Source of the DNA: Eretmocerus hayati
Taxonomy: Eukaryota > Arthropoda > Insecta > Hymenoptera > Aphelinidae
Reading direction: 5' to 3'
Length of the DNA stretch: 64,000 nt
Assembly: GCA_029851415.1 (NCBI GenBank)
Contig: CM056744.1
Span: forward strand, 9,059,268 to 9,123,267
Below the pieces are notes generated by a model. That model searched no databases. It worked only from the letters and a program-made list of their open reading frames with translations, and was not told the origin of the DNA. Shown here piece after piece: positions 48,820-61,014 of this stretch. Position 1 is the stretch's first letter. Each line of letters starts with the position of its first letter. The position numbers were made by a program, and so were the translations under genes.

Positions 48820-48982
48820 TACCGACATTGTCGAGTTTTCGGATTTCTCGATGAATTTTCGAGGTACCGGGATTTTAATAAGTAACGCCGATTCGGTATG
48901 GCTCACAGAATCGGCGTTACTTTTTAGTTTTTTGATATCTCAAAAATTCATCGAGAAACCCGAAAACTCGATCATGTCGGTA
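48820..48982. mobile_element. 163-bp hairpin MITE
   Basis: TACCGACATTGTCGAGTTTTCGG-like left arm and CCGAAAACTCGATCATGTCGGTA-like right arm pair. The tip pairs AGTAACGCCGATTC with GAATCGGCGTTACT. Confidence 0.8.
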
Positions 48983-50199
48983 ACTGTACAATATTGATAG
49001 GACTCCGACGTCCCCTTAAATCAATGTCAGGCGCGAACCTAAGGGGCGGTAGGGGCGATTGCTCCCCCCCCCCTCTTACCCCGAAAGCCAAAAATTTGGT
49101 ACAGGATAGATAGCAAAATATGCACGTGACTTCGATTTTTGTATTGACCGCCGCCACCCCCCCCCCCCTGAAAGTCGGTCTCTGGGATTGCCCCTCGTGT
49201 ACCCTCGTGATGCTCGTTATAACCGGAGGAGACGCGTATGCCGTTTTACAAGCTCTTGCGTAGAAATACGCTGTTTTCATATACAGACCTATAAATTGCA
49301 TAATAGTATGCATAATAGTAAACTATGAAACTACCCGTCTGTACGCAGTTTCACTCTCTGTTTTATGTTACAAGTACCAAAAGATCATGATCAAAGTTGC
49401 GATTTTCAGGTTAGACTATCCCGGGCCTATTTTTCGCATCCTTGTGACGATTCCGACTCTTGACAGTAACTCGGGCCAAAAACTTATCACTCGGGCGAAA
49501 ACGGAAGTTTCAAATTCTTGTATCAAATTGTCCTACTTTTCATTTAGTTAGATAAAGGTGATGCTAAATATCTCATTTGAGGTTGCATCAGTCCAATTTT
49601 GATGCACAAAATTCTCGACTTCTAACTTCAGGAGATTTCAAATACCCTGATGGCTCTCTTATATGGTTTTTTAATTCGCAAATATGAAGTATGGTCCATT
49701 ATTAAGACACCTTTGAAGCTGACATGATAAGCCGACAGTGTGACATGACTCATTCATACAGCATCTTCCAAATGGGAGGCGGGGGAAGATGCTGCGTAAA
49801 TTTTAAAAATAGTGGGATTTTAGTTAGTAGGGATAACTTTTGACTGATCCTGACGAGGGCAGTACATAGAGGAGACTGCAAACATGCTTCAGATATGCCA
49901 GTTTTCTAATCGCGAGAAACAAAGTTTAGGTGTATCTATTCCATGAATCGAATTCATCAGTTCAGAGAGAATTCATCCTATTCTAATTTACACCGTTACT
50001 CATAGCATCGTACCGAAAGTGATAACAGAATATTTTCAGGTTATCTCTGTCAACTGAAAGAAATAACAATTAATGAGAGGCAAGAGCCTTATCTCTGCTA
50101 TATCCTGGAGCTAAGGACCAAATTAATTGCTATCAGGTTACAATTTTCGAACTTGACTCGTCCACTCGAGAGTCCACTTATGTTTCAAATCATATTATT
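48983..50199. other. Gene-free stretch with poly-C runs
   Basis: C runs lie at about 49063-49071 and 49157-49168. Nothing else supported. Confidence 0.4.
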
Positions 50200-50345
50200 C
50201 GTGAATCGGCATTGGAGGACTAATTTTATTCCTCTATCAATTTCAAATTTGAGATCAATCTATTGAGAAATTCATAATTAGCTTTCATCGTGGAGGTGTC
50301 AATTAAAGAAAAAATCGCATATGACAGACATCGAGAGAAAAAAGT

Positions 50346-50420
50346 CGCCTGAACCCAGATTTGAACTGGGGGCCTTCTTCACACCGGGAAAAACACTCTA
50401 CCAGCTGAACTATCCAGGGC
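50346..50420 (-). tRNA. tRNA-like unit, left arm (probably degenerate)
   Basis: It reads GCCCTGGATAGTTCAGCTGG at the 5' end and closes with a T-arm CCCAG-TTCAAAT-CTGGG and TTCAGGCG. The acceptor GCC(C)TGGA against TTCAGGC has an extra C and one imperfect pair. The B box (GTTCAAATC) is consensus; the A box has one change (TAGTTC). A run of six T follows on the minus strand. No reliable anticodon. Confidence 0.45.
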
Positions 50421-50490
50421 TCCTGATTTCATCCGCCTTCGGCAAAAAAAAGGCGCGCATATGAATGACATCGAGATAAGAGTTTTCTGA

Positions 50491-50565
50491 GCCCTAGATA
50501 GCTCAGCTGGTAGAGTGTCTTTCCCGGTGTGAAGAAGGCCCCCAGTTCAAATCTAGGTCCAGGCG
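50491..50565 (+). tRNA. tRNA-like unit, right arm, with consensus A and B boxes
   Basis: It starts GCCCTAGATAGCTCAGCTGG. The A box TAGCTCAGCTGG (50499-50510) and B box GTTCAAATC (50545-50553) match polymerase III consensus, and nine T (50567-50575) make a terminator. The acceptor TCCAGGC pairs with GCC(C)TAGA imperfectly because of an inserted C. The anticodon loop may be CCGGTGT, which would give GGT, but the invariant T at position 33 is missing, so an isotype is not claimed. More likely a tRNA-derived transcription unit than a working tRNA. Confidence 0.5.
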
Positions 50566-50725
50566 ATTTTTTTTTCTCACGATGTCTGTCATATACAATT
50601 TTTCCATTAATTAACACCTCCACGATCAAACCCGATTATTAATTTCTCAATAAATCGATCTCAAATTTAAGATTGATATAGAGAAAAGAATTTAGTCCTC
50701 CAATGCCGATTCACGAATGTAATAT

Positions 50726-52379
50726 CATTTTAAACTAACTGTTATTCGACTAGACAGGATATTCAATGAGCAGACAATAATATCAATACTGATAGTACCT
50801 ATCAAGAATTCCAGGATATGAGAATGAAATCATTTTAACCTTGAAGTTGCAGAAAGGTCATATGCACCGCTAATTAATACACTGGTGTATTATTCACTAA
50901 AAGAGAGTCAGGAGAGACCCAACCTCTCTTCTGAGCATATCATCACTCAAAAAACAGCACCGGAAGCAATAGGGATTAGTCTTAGTTACTTCTTAGCTGC
51001 GGATTATATTTTTCTATCTTGCGAACAAAAAATTAATTATCTCGGATAGCTAAACGATGTGTAAACTCCTACGGACAGTGTATCAAACAGGACATTTTCT
51101 GGGTAGAGGCAGTGGCGGGAAAGATTTTCATCCCTCTGATTGGAAGATTAATTTACCTCATAATTAATTTCAAAGGAAAACATCATAGCGCTCTGGCTCT
51201 TTGAATTTCTGTTGAGATATATGTGAGAAAAATCCATGAGCAAGGCTTCTTGTTGTTTGAATTCGTTACAGCATGTCTCGTATCCGCTGATTGTTAGTAT
51301 TGTTGGCATGTACCTCACTGTTTTGTTGCAGACTCGACTGATCAACACATTCCGAAAACCTGATAACAAAGTGAACAATATTTGGGAAAAACTGCAACCG
51401 GTTGGTAGCAGCGGTTTTCCCCAAAAGAAACCCATAAGATTGATGGGTGGTGGTTTCCGGATAACATTATTGGGTCAAAGAAACAAGTTACTTCATGTTT
51501 TCTCACGGACGAATGGATAGAAAACATCATTGGCGTCCATGTGACACGTTTTGGTCAGAATTCAGTTCAAGCAATGTTTTCGCGATTCGTATCCAGATGG
51601 ATGACTGATCATCCGAACGTGTCAAGTGTAACGTGCGTTCAGAAACCACCAAGGCAGACGGTCACCCATCCATGGAGTTTGTGAATCTTCTGAGTGCTAC
51701 CCGACTATAGTCACAAATTGTGATATACTTAAGATTTGTCCTTGACCAAATGACTTCATTATTTTTATCAATGTGCACTATTGATCTGTGATATATATTA
51801 CCATATGTAACTGATTATTTTTCTTTTTTGTCTTCGGACGAATAAACGGGCATCAATCAATCAATCAATCAATCAATCCAGACACGACTCCACCGAAACG
51901 TTTCCGAGAAAGTTTTTAACCTCGATGCCTGTCCGAAAGGATTCTCAGCGCCACCGCCATAGTTCAACTCTGTTTTATACAAATTGATTCTACGCTCGGG
52001 TGAGTTTCATAATATTGATGGAAATACGACCGTCAAAGAGTTTCAGTTTTAATGACAAGTCTCTCGCGTCGTCATTCTGACGAGCCCAAGCAGATAGAGA
52101 CTGGGTCGAAACACTTCCATTTTTCGAACATCCCATTTGTAACCTCATTCCTTCTATGTATTTTTCGAGACCTATTTGGATGACCCATTGATATTTCCTG
52201 CTCCATGAAGAGTATGTGATGCAAACTAGCATCAACTCTCCATGAGAAGCTTCGGAGGTATCGAATCCTTGGATAAAGGATCATTAAGAATCTTGGCACA
52301 CCACGCCGCTTGTAGCACTTTGTGCTTGCATCTCATCACCATCGTCATCAGCCCCCAGCGCCTATAACCGCTTGCCAAC
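50726..52379. other. No recognised gene
   Basis: AT-rich. A 94-codon plus-strand frame (51236-51520) is not recognisable. The possible retroelement tail at 51841 is listed separately. Confidence 0.35.
51841..51878 (+). repeat. AATAAA plus (ATCA)n tail, possible non-LTR retroelement 3' end
   Basis: AATAAACGGGC is followed at once by six to seven ATCA repeats. Some non-LTR retrotransposons end in such short tandem repeats after a polyadenylation signal. I see no reverse transcriptase frame upstream, so it would be strongly 5'-truncated. Confidence 0.4.
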
Positions 52380-53240
52380 CGTCGCACAGTGGGACTCAAA
52401 ATCGATTTTGAGACAAAATTCAGCGCCACGCAGATCTTCAACCAATCGGGATTCTTTTCGTTTTTTGCCACTTGACAAGATATCTCCTCGGCAATTTTGA
52501 TTTGGGAAGTTGCGGAGTCACAGAATCGTGTTGGTCGATCACCCAGAAATCCTCTTAAATCGAGTCTCCTCGATCCTGGCGGCATTGTACGATTTTCTGG
52601 TTGGGCCCAAAAGACTCGTTTTTGGTCTCACTTGATAAAAGAAAATACTCTCATTATTGCAGGATCCGGTAACCTACCTTCAAATCAGGATTTCAGGCTC
52701 AAATACCTTGGTGTTCAACCCCAATCATCAAAAATCGACTCTCTTCGATCCTGGTGGCACTGTACAGGCTCAAACAATGAGTTAGAGATACGCAATGAGT
52801 ATATTGAACAGTCTCCTTGTCACAGAAATGCGTATGCTTAATCCAAAGACTTCAGAACTCAGCAATTCTTCCCCACTTACCTAATACTTGAATATCCTCG
52901 ATATCGATGACCTCTCGGACCATACGTCAATGTATCTTAACGAAATGTTACTTTGATGTGTCAGCAACCACCTCGAATGCTCTTCGAACACTCACACCTG
53001 GATTGGGGAACGATTGCAGCAACGAGAAATATTTTATCACTCGTCAGTTACAAGCTGATATTTTTCGCCCTTCGTCTTGATCGCCCTCCAACACGATCCT
53101 GTCCCTCCAGACCCCCCCGAATCAAATTCTCCGGGGAGATATTTTGTAGAGTGGGAAAAAACGGAGAAAATCTCGTTTGAACTGTTTTGATTGTTTGAGA
53201 ACTCGCGTGGCGCTGAATCTCGTCCTGAAATCGTTTTTCT
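52380..53240. repeat. Diverged inverted pair of 170-210-bp segments
   Basis: The minus strand of 52380-52600 and the plus strand of 53060-53240 share GAGGAGATAT-TTGT, GGCAAAAAACG-like and GCGTGGCGCTGAAT words in the same order. A phrase CTCGATCCTGG[CT]GGCA also repeats directly at 52567 and 52747. A transposon origin is likely. Confidence 0.5.
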
Positions 53241-53424
53241 CGTCGGGTTAAGGACCGAGCGCTCAATCTCTTATCGTTGACGTCTTTACCAGTTTCCAGC
53301 GCCTCTGCAGGCCGCGCTCGTCAACCGTCAGGTAGGGCCAAACGCTCACCCTCTTTTCATCGATGTCGTCACCACTCCTAAGTGTCTCTGCTTGCCCGTG
53401 AATTCTCGGACCGGGCCATCGCAA

Positions 53425-54389
53425 TGTGACGTACACGGGACTCGTGTACGTGTGCATAGTTGAGCATGTGTGAGTCTCGGGTATCGCGCGCCAAGTATAA
53501 ACGCATTTCCCACGCGAGTAGATCAATACTCATTACAGTATAACTTGAGATAGAATCAAGATTGAGGTTTCACTCTTTGAGCGCTACAGAAAGGAACATT
53601 TCAGAAACACAGCAGTAGAAGCATCTTACACATGTGATAACATCCTAATCGTTTAACGACAGTTCACACTTGAGACCTAACTAATCAAGCCCCGCGCTCA
53701 TGCTATTATAACCACCCGAAAACATGTACATAGGTTGGTTACAAGGACGATTTGATATGGCGAACCCCAATATGACTTCAACTCATTAGCCAAGTAAGAT
53801 CAGAGTCAAAGATCAACAATTCATCTTATTAGAACTGAAATTCATACCTGACCTTGTACGTTCAATGTAACATACAATACACACGGTTATACGGAAAGTA
53901 CAGGAACAAACGCTCACACCTCACATGTTTTGGAATAGCAAACCTCAACCAACTATAAAATCATTAGCCACCAAGTTACAAGAATCTAGAATCATTATTC
54001 AGCTTATAAACAACAATTCGAGTTACATGGGATTCACGGCATGCTTTTCTCTTGAGAGGAAAGCCTATAAATACGGCCACTTTCCGGGCGACAGCCTCAC
54101 TCTCAGACACACACTTGTCTCGACTTCTTAACGGACGACTTCCATACTCACTGTAGCCACAGTATCTCTTATTGCGAATATTTACCATAACTCTACGTGA
54201 ACATTACCTCATTGTACTACCTCAAGTCTTGTATATCGTCAAAGGTGATGAAGATAATATAACAACTATTGTATCAAAGGAAGAATAAACCTCCAGTTCT
54301 ATTTACTCGCCGACTACAGTTCCTGGATTCGAAACCTACCGCCAAATTGGCACAACAACGCCATCTAATAGACCTTCAGGGTCGTAACA
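53425..54389 (+). mobile_element. Solo-LTR-like unit, plus orientation, GCAA on both sides
   Basis: It begins TGTGACGTACACGG and ends GGTCGTAACA, so it has TG...CA ends. A TATA box TATAAATA (54066-54073) and AATAAA (54284-54289) lie in the expected order for U3, R and U5. GCAA flanks it exactly (53421-53424, 54390-54393), consistent with a 4-bp Gypsy-type duplication. There is no purine tract before it and no primer-binding site after it, so it stands alone. About 90% similar, inverted, to the next unit. Confidence 0.65.
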
Positions 54390-54393
54390 GCAA

Positions 54394-55343
54394 TGTTACG
54401 ACCCTGAGGTCGATTAGATGGCGTTGTTGTGCCAATTTGGCGGTAGGTTCAAATCCAGGAACTTGTAGTCGGCGAGTAAATATAACTGGAGATTTATTGA
54501 TCCTTTGATATAATAAGTGCGGTATTATCTTCGTCACATTTGACGATATACAAGAGTTGAGGTAGTACAATGAGGTAAAATTCAACGTTAGATACTCGTA
54601 ATGAGAGATACTGTAATCGTGGCTACGAGGAATATAGAAGTGCCCATTTAGAAGCCAGAGCAAAGAGATGCCCCATCGCCCGGAAAGTGGCCGTATTTAT
54701 AGGCTTTTCTCTCAAGAGAAAAGCGTGCAGTGAATCCCATGTAACTCGAATTGTTGTTTATGAGCTGAATAATGATTCTAGATTCTTGTAACTTGATGGC
54801 TAATGACTTTATAGTTTATTGAGGTTTGCTGTTCCAAAACATGTGAGGTGTGAGCATTTGTTCCTGTACTTTCCGTATAACCGTGTGTATTGTATGTTAC
54901 ATTGAACGTACAAGGTCAGATATGAAATTCGGTTATAATAAGATAAATTATTGATCTTTGACTCTGATCTTACTTGGCCAATGAGTTGAAGTCATATTGG
55001 GATTCGCCATATCAAATCGCCCTTGTAGCCGACCTGTATACATGTTTTTGGGTGGTTATAATAGTATGAGCGCGGGCTTGATTAGTTAGATCTCAAGTGT
55101 AAACTGGCGTTTAAACAATCAGAATGTTATTACATGTATGAGATGCTTCTACTGCTGTGTTTCTGAACTGTTCCTTTCTATAGCGTTCAAAGAATGAAAC
55201 CTCAACCTTGATTCTATCTCAAGGTATACTGTGATGAGTATTGATCTACTCGCGTGGGAAATACGTTTATACTTGGCGCGCGATGTTTGAGACTCACACA
55301 TGCTCAGGCTATGCACACGTACACGAATCCCGTGTACGTCACA
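54394..55343 (-). mobile_element. LTR-like unit, minus orientation, candidate 3' LTR
   Basis: On the minus strand it starts TGTGACGTACACGG at 55343 and ends GGTCGTAACA at 54394. The TATA box reads TATAAATA near 54701. Directly upstream on the minus strand is a purine tract (55344-55354), as required for a 3' LTR. It forms a tail-to-tail palindrome with 53425-54389, separated by GCAA. Confidence 0.65.
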
Positions 55344-55354
55344 CCTCCCTCCTT
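55344..55354 (-). other. Polypurine tract next to the LTR
   Basis: On the minus strand AAGGAGGGAGG runs directly into TGTGAC of the LTR. Plus-strand priming sites of LTR retroelements sit exactly there. Confidence 0.6.
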
Positions 55355-55509
55355 ATTCCGGAAGGGCGAACGCCCTTACAAAGATGAAATTTGTGTATCT
55401 CTCATTGCGTAAAATCAGTTTCTACATATTCTTATTATCTATCTGAGTTGTTCGGTCTATATTTATAGATATAGTTCAACATCCTCAGTTCACGTTTCTT
55501 GAAGAGCCA

Positions 55510-56020
55510 AATATCATTACTTTCAAAAATTTTTCGCACGTCAAATTCAAAATTATTCAGAGTATAGATATAAATCGACATTATTACTTCCAAAATTCTT
55601 CTCACGTCAAATTCAAATTATCCAGCGTATAAACATACATCGACATTATTACTTCCAGAATTTCTCACACATGATTTCAAAAATATTCAGAGTATAGTAT
55701 CCAAAGATATAGATATAGTTCAATATTATCGAATTCAAAATATTCATAGTATAAATATGAATCGTCATTCAAAAATTATTACGGGTATAGATATTACTTC
55801 CAAATTTTCCACATGTCAACTCGAAATTATTCAGAGTATAGATATCAATTGATATTATTACTTCAAAAATTTCCCCACACATCATTTCAAAAATATCCAG
55901 AGTATAGATATAAATCGACATTATTACTTCCAAAATTCTTCACACGTCAAATTCAAATTATTCAGAGTATAGGTATCCAAAGATATAGATATAGTCAAAT
56001 TCAAATATTCATAGTATTTT
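55510..56020. repeat. Tandem array, about 65-bp period, AT-rich
   Basis: About seven diverged units containing ATTATTACTTCC, CACGTCAAATTCAAA and TTCAGAGTATAGATAT. Well-preserved starts lie at 55580, 55644 and 55920. Some units are shortened. Confidence 0.8.
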
Positions 56021-56029
56021 TACCGTAAT

Positions 56030-58320
56030 TCAATAAATTATCTGTCTAATTTGTAAATTCAAAGTCATGATTCATTAATGTGAATATTTTCGTGACGAGA
56101 TTGAATTCTATCATATGGAGTGTTCTGGATCTTGTAATGGCTCAAGTTATATTCCAAGAAGGTTGTTTCTTGTACATTTCCTCCTCACTTTCCCCCTTTT
56201 CCCTCCGGTTTTTTTTTCTTCCAATTTACACCATAAGATTTCAACGTAGTGACTATAGTTGAAAAGAAAACTCGAATTTAATCAGCATTTATTCCCACTT
56301 ATCCATGATTTCTCTTTGATCTTCCATCTCCGAAATCCTTGAATTAAAAATCCTCATCGGTCATTTAGCTTTCTTTTTCTCATCTTTCATCCTTCAAGTC
56401 ACCACCCCGAGAATTCAAGTTGCAAACAGGAATATTCCCGAAAATTCTCCTTAACAACTTGTGTTCTTGTTTTCCTTACGTCTCTCGCATCCACCCGGAT
56501 TGCAAACCCGTGAGCCTAGGGAAACTCTCCAGAAAACCCTGTGGGAAAAACTCGAAGAGAAACCTAGCCCAAGAGACAACCTACTCTGCAGTATGCTGAT
56601 GTACATCATATGAAATTATCAGCATACCTTACATTGTTGACTTTCAACCTGAACTTTTGCTCAATGACTATCCTTACTGTTAGATATTCTATCATTTTAG
56701 GTCACATATGCTGTTCCGACCGTCCCTTTTTTCCCATTTTCTCGTTGTTACAATAGCGCACAATGACAACAAGTGAAACCTTCAGCACTCTTGGCTGGAA
56801 TCTGGCAATTTGACAATCTAGCACTAGTCATCGATAATTTATAAGCTTTCCTCCTCAAAATCCTCACGCGACCATCAAGCAATTTTGAGGCCCGCTAATA
56901 ATCGTATTGTTGCGCGTTTCTATATTTCTATCCCCTCTCGAGATTTTTGAAGAAATCTCTCAGGTATATCTAATATGTTTGCATACTATGTATGGCTGAG
57001 TCTGGCAATCGATATTTTACTTGATCCACATATTGTGATCCTTGAACTCTGAGATTCTACCTGTATTAAGGTTTCTCGTTTGGAATAACTAACTAGCTAT
57101 TCGTATCTCCATCATATCTAACTGAAGTTATCGTAGTATCGGCGTCTCTAATTTTCCAAAGCTCTTTCATTACTTGAAATTCCCGCGGTCAACGGTGTTT
57201 GATCGTCTCTGCAACAGGTGGCCACCGTAAGTCGTGTATATCGCGATGTCCGCGCATTCTTCATTGTGCACATGCATCATGTACGGGTCTCGGAAACATC
57301 AGATTCGAGATACGGTAAGTTGCGTAAGATCTAAACTACCTAAAATCGCTCCATGAACCCGTGTCCACTATCGATTACCATAAGTAGTCTGCTCGCATCA
57401 TGCCTCGCGTTTGTTTTCGCTCGGATATATGTGTCGTAAAACAAGTTTACGAGTCGAAATTCTTCGATTGATAGTCTTTGTAATTGATTTAGTTCTGCGC
57501 GCGGTTTCCGTAGCTGCATGTTAGATCCCACGTCTCCGCTTCCGAGAACTGCCGGTGTCTATCTTTCCGAGAGTCTCCTTTCCGATGCATTAGTGCTACG
57601 TGCAAATTTGATCTTCCTAAATCTAAAGATCATGTCCGTCGATACTCGTGTAAAATTTATTTCATTCATCTACTTATCTTTCGCGTGACCTGATTCCTAT
57701 CACGTTTCTATGTTTAGGATCATGGGTTTTCATAGGCCGGATTGCTGCTGTGAGTGGTGTGAATGCTACTTATTCCCTCACTCCAAAACCTCGCATGACC
57801 AGGAGAGGTCGAGCACTCTCGAGGACGTTACCGCGTCCTGACGCCTCGCGAAAAAATTTTCGGCCCCAATTCTTGCCCGCAAGTTCTTTCAACTAAGTCT
57901 TTAGTTCAAATCAGTTCTTGTTTTAATTGTGCGACAGTAATGTGCTTCCATATTTTGGTCTTTTATAATAAATTCATCTAAATTTCCTTTGTTATTTCTA
58001 TTCCGTCCATATCAATTCGGTGATTGAGTTTGAATTAAAAAAAAAAAAAATATGTTGACAATCGAGCTCTTAGACATTTCTATGACTAATTTCATTACTG
58101 AACTTGCCTTTATATTAATATACCGGCTCAGTGGTTTCATCTCGCAACGTATCCCAAAATCAGATATAACTCAGTGTGAATACAATGGTGCCGATTAGTT
58201 CGAATCCAAATTTCAGGTTTTCATTTCCCAAAAAAAAAACTACTGAACCTTTGTTGTCTCAAGCGAATAATAATGACTGCTGAAGCTAATTTATCAATGT
58301 ATTTGAATTATATTCATCTT
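56030..58320. other. Gene-free part of the candidate LTR element interior
   Basis: Pyrimidine-rich plus strand, no frame above about 72 codons. A donor-like GTAAGT lies at 57315 and an A run at 58039-58051. Nothing resembling reverse transcriptase, RNase H or integrase was seen. Confidence 0.4.
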
Positions 58321-58330
58321 TTCAGTTGTT

Positions 58331-58556
58331 GGGGACCCGCGCAACAAGTAGTTGCTGCCGGAGTCCCTCTTTCTTATATTCCATTTACGCCCGTGGGGAC
58401 CCGCGCAACAAGTAGTTGCTGCCGGGGTCCCTCTTCTTATATCCATTCTCACTTGTGGGGACCCGCGCAACAAGCAGTCGTTGCCGGGGTCCTTCTTTCT
58501 TATATTTTATGCCTGTGGGGATCTGTGCAACAAGGAGTTGCTGCCGGGGTCCTAGT
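58331..58556. repeat. Tandem array of 60-64-bp hairpin units
   Basis: Units start GGGGACCCGCGCAACAA at 58331, 58395, 58457 and (GGGGATCTGTGCAACAA) 58517. In each, GGGGACC pairs with GGGGTCC-type sequence and GCGCAAC with GTTGCTGC, giving a stem of roughly 15 bp around a four- to five-base loop. Confidence 0.9.
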
Positions 58557-58559
58557 ACT

Positions 58560-59736
58560 CCGAATCGTTCATTAAAAAAAAAAAAAGAAGAACCCGTCTC
58601 TGGCGAGGACTTCGTCCAAGTCCGTATCACTCCGTAGAACCTCACAATTTCTATCTCTGGATCGTCGGTCATGTTGATCATATAATCGTCATTTAATTGC
58701 CAATTTACTCATCTTTATATTCTTATACTTCAATATACTACATATAGCTAGCAGCTCTTGAAATTTATGTTCCTATCCCCATCTGTTAATCTTCCATTGG
58801 ATGCGCTTCCGATATTTATGATTCTATTTTACTCGACCCACCGTTTACTGTTTCACATCCAATGATATACTACTTTAACTTGAGAACGACAGAGTATTCC
58901 AAGATTAGATTACAGAGACGAATAACGTCTACCTTCGTGTGATTCACAACATATCGAGATTCCGAGGGGCACAATTCCAAGAAGAGGTTCAAGTCTCGTT
59001 GACTCTATGAATTTTCGGTTTTATGCATTTAGCAATTTCATTTACCATGAGAAATCTCCGATTGCAAAAGGCACCGATGAAAGATATCGCTACATACTCT
59101 GAAACGTGTATACGAGACTTATCATTTGAAATTCGATTATTAAGGTGAACATGAGCCGGAGTCGAGTGTACTCGGATTCTTTCGTTCCCTGGTTGCCGAT
59201 TTGAGCTGTAAAGATCTTAGAACACCTAGAAGGCCTGTTCGAGACCTTGCTTTGACACAGCTTGTGATTTTGATAACAATCAATTATTTATTCTCCTGAA
59301 CTTGAAAGTTATTCTATGATTCCTTTGATCAGGTTTAGCCAAAATCAATCGATTCCGACGGAAGATTTTGAGAGTAAGAGAGGACTGCGACCTTTGAGTT
59401 TGTCCGCGTTGGGCCCAAGAGTGTCTCTGGAACGAGTAATAGGGAGTGCTGGTTACACAAAACCTAGCGAGTAAGTAAAAACGATGCATGTTAACTTGTA
59501 CCCCAATCAACAACAACAAGGACCAGTAGATATTTTTCACTGCACATTCCCTGTCTAGGGCTAATTTAGCGAGGATTTCGTATTGATTTACTTATACCTG
59601 ATTCTATCTAATTATATACTCATAGATGCGACATGGAGAAACATGGTTGTCGGATGCAAATAAGCGCGACTGAATCCTTGCCCATCCATAGCCCCCTTGC
59701 ATGTACGCATCACGGACGGTTGAACTCAATTTTGTT
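58560..59736. other. Gene-free interior segment
   Basis: An A run at 58574-58585 follows the previous array. No frame of note and no repeat supported. Confidence 0.4.
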
Positions 59737-60001
59737 GACGCCCCCGCTACAGCTATGCAGCGCGGGCGTTGGGTCCATTTTTGCCTTTGGCGCCCCCGCC
59801 GCAATTGCGCAGCGCGGGCGCTCGACCAGTTTCCTATTTTGGCGCCCTTGCTGCAGCCATGCAGCGTGGGCGTTCGGCCAGTCCTCTGCTGTCGGTGCCC
59901 TTGCTGCGGCCAAGCAGCGCGGGCGTTCGGTCGGTTCTCCGTTTCGGCGTTCTCGCTGCAGCCATGCAGCGCGGGCATTTGACCAGTTCTCTGCTTCCGG
60001 C
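59737..60001. repeat. Tandem array of 52-53-bp GC-rich hairpin units
   Basis: Five units start at 59737, 59789, 59841, 59894 and 59946. Each holds GCGCCC..GCTGCAGCCATGCAGC and GCGGGCG, which fold back on each other. All six frames stay open through it because of the repeated sequence (93-128 codons); these are not genes. Confidence 0.9.
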
Positions 60002-60318
60002 CTCAAAGAAGCCGCGTAATAAATCTCATCTTACTTTGACTTTTTGATATTAGAGTTCGAAGATATTTAATGAACCTTCATCTTGCCAATTTTCTGCGAT
60101 TACGACCCCACTTTCCATTTGTTCGAGAGCCTCTTATCATGGTGTCTTGGGAAATGGTTTTTCCATCCCGAGATAAGTACCTCTCAGTCTAGGAAATGGT
60201 TTTCCGTTTTGAATAGAATTCCCGTACAGTGAGAAACTGCTTGCTTTTGGTTCTATTCACAAGAAGAAAAACCATTCTATATGATGGCATCCCCTAAGAA
60301 ATCCTCGCTGTGACATCG

Positions 60319-60480
60319 ACACCAAGAGCTCCCCCCCATCAGTGATGTGTCACAATGCTCTGTCCCGAGGACTCCTCCACCGATGATGTGGCGGAGTCCT
60401 TGCTTTCGGTGAGTTTTTTACTCTGTGATAATCATACCGAGGACTTCCCCACCGGCGATGCTCGCGGAGTCCTTTGCTCT
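60319..60480. repeat. Short array of hairpins with GAGGACTCC...GGAGTCC
   Basis: GAGGACTCCTCCACCGATGATG with GGCGGAGTCCTT (60367-60400) and GAGGACTTCCCCACCGGCGATG with CGCGGAGTCCTT (60439-60474) are two clear units, 72 bp apart. A decayed one is near 60323. Confidence 0.7.
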
Positions 60481-61014
60481 AGTGACCTCTAGTACTCGAT
60501 TCTTCTATCCGTGATACGATTTTTGCGGCATCTTTAACATGTTGATTGTATTTATATCTCTTGATTCGTTACTTCCACTTCAACACACATTTTACATTAT
60601 TAGTGCTGAATATTTTCGAGATGGCTTTTTATACTCCTTGAGAGAGGGGAACGACCCGTCTGAAAATGATGCACTTTGTGCCGCGGTTTATATGAGACAT
60701 GCGTTTCGAAATTTGCGTTCAGAGTCACGGATGAGCCTGGCGTAATCGTCTTTGGGTTGACGAGGCATGATTGGTCTTTCATTTTCAGAACTCAAAGTTG
60801 CGAAATTTTGGCTGAATCGGTAGCACACAATCGTACTCTCAGGCCACCTTCTTCAATATATTATCCACCAAATACTGCAAAAATAACCAGAAAAGTCGCG
60901 TGGCGGCACCTTAGAGAAAACTCTTGATTCGTGAGAAGTATAATCTTGAATTTCATACATTGTATATCGTCCCATGACTATGGTGCCCTTTGATTTTGTG
61001 CCTATTTCGTCATA

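Larger units (their letters stand above)
50200..50725. mobile_element. Foldback element with a tRNA-like unit in each arm
   Basis: ATTCGTGAATCGGCATTGGA near 50207 is inverted near 50718 and the arms pair through CACGATG/CATCGTG and TCAATCTAT-type segments. Each arm contains a tRNA-like unit (50346-50420 minus, 50491-50565 plus), transcribed away from each other. The apex is the AAGGCG region at about 50430-50460. Weaker inverted similarity (ATATCCTGGA) continues outside, so the element may be larger. Confidence 0.75.

Noticed and set aside
59604..60047. Open frames of 92-128 codons on both strands, rich in Ala and Arg
   Set aside because: They translate a 52-53-bp tandem array whose period shifts the frame at every unit; all frames look alike.
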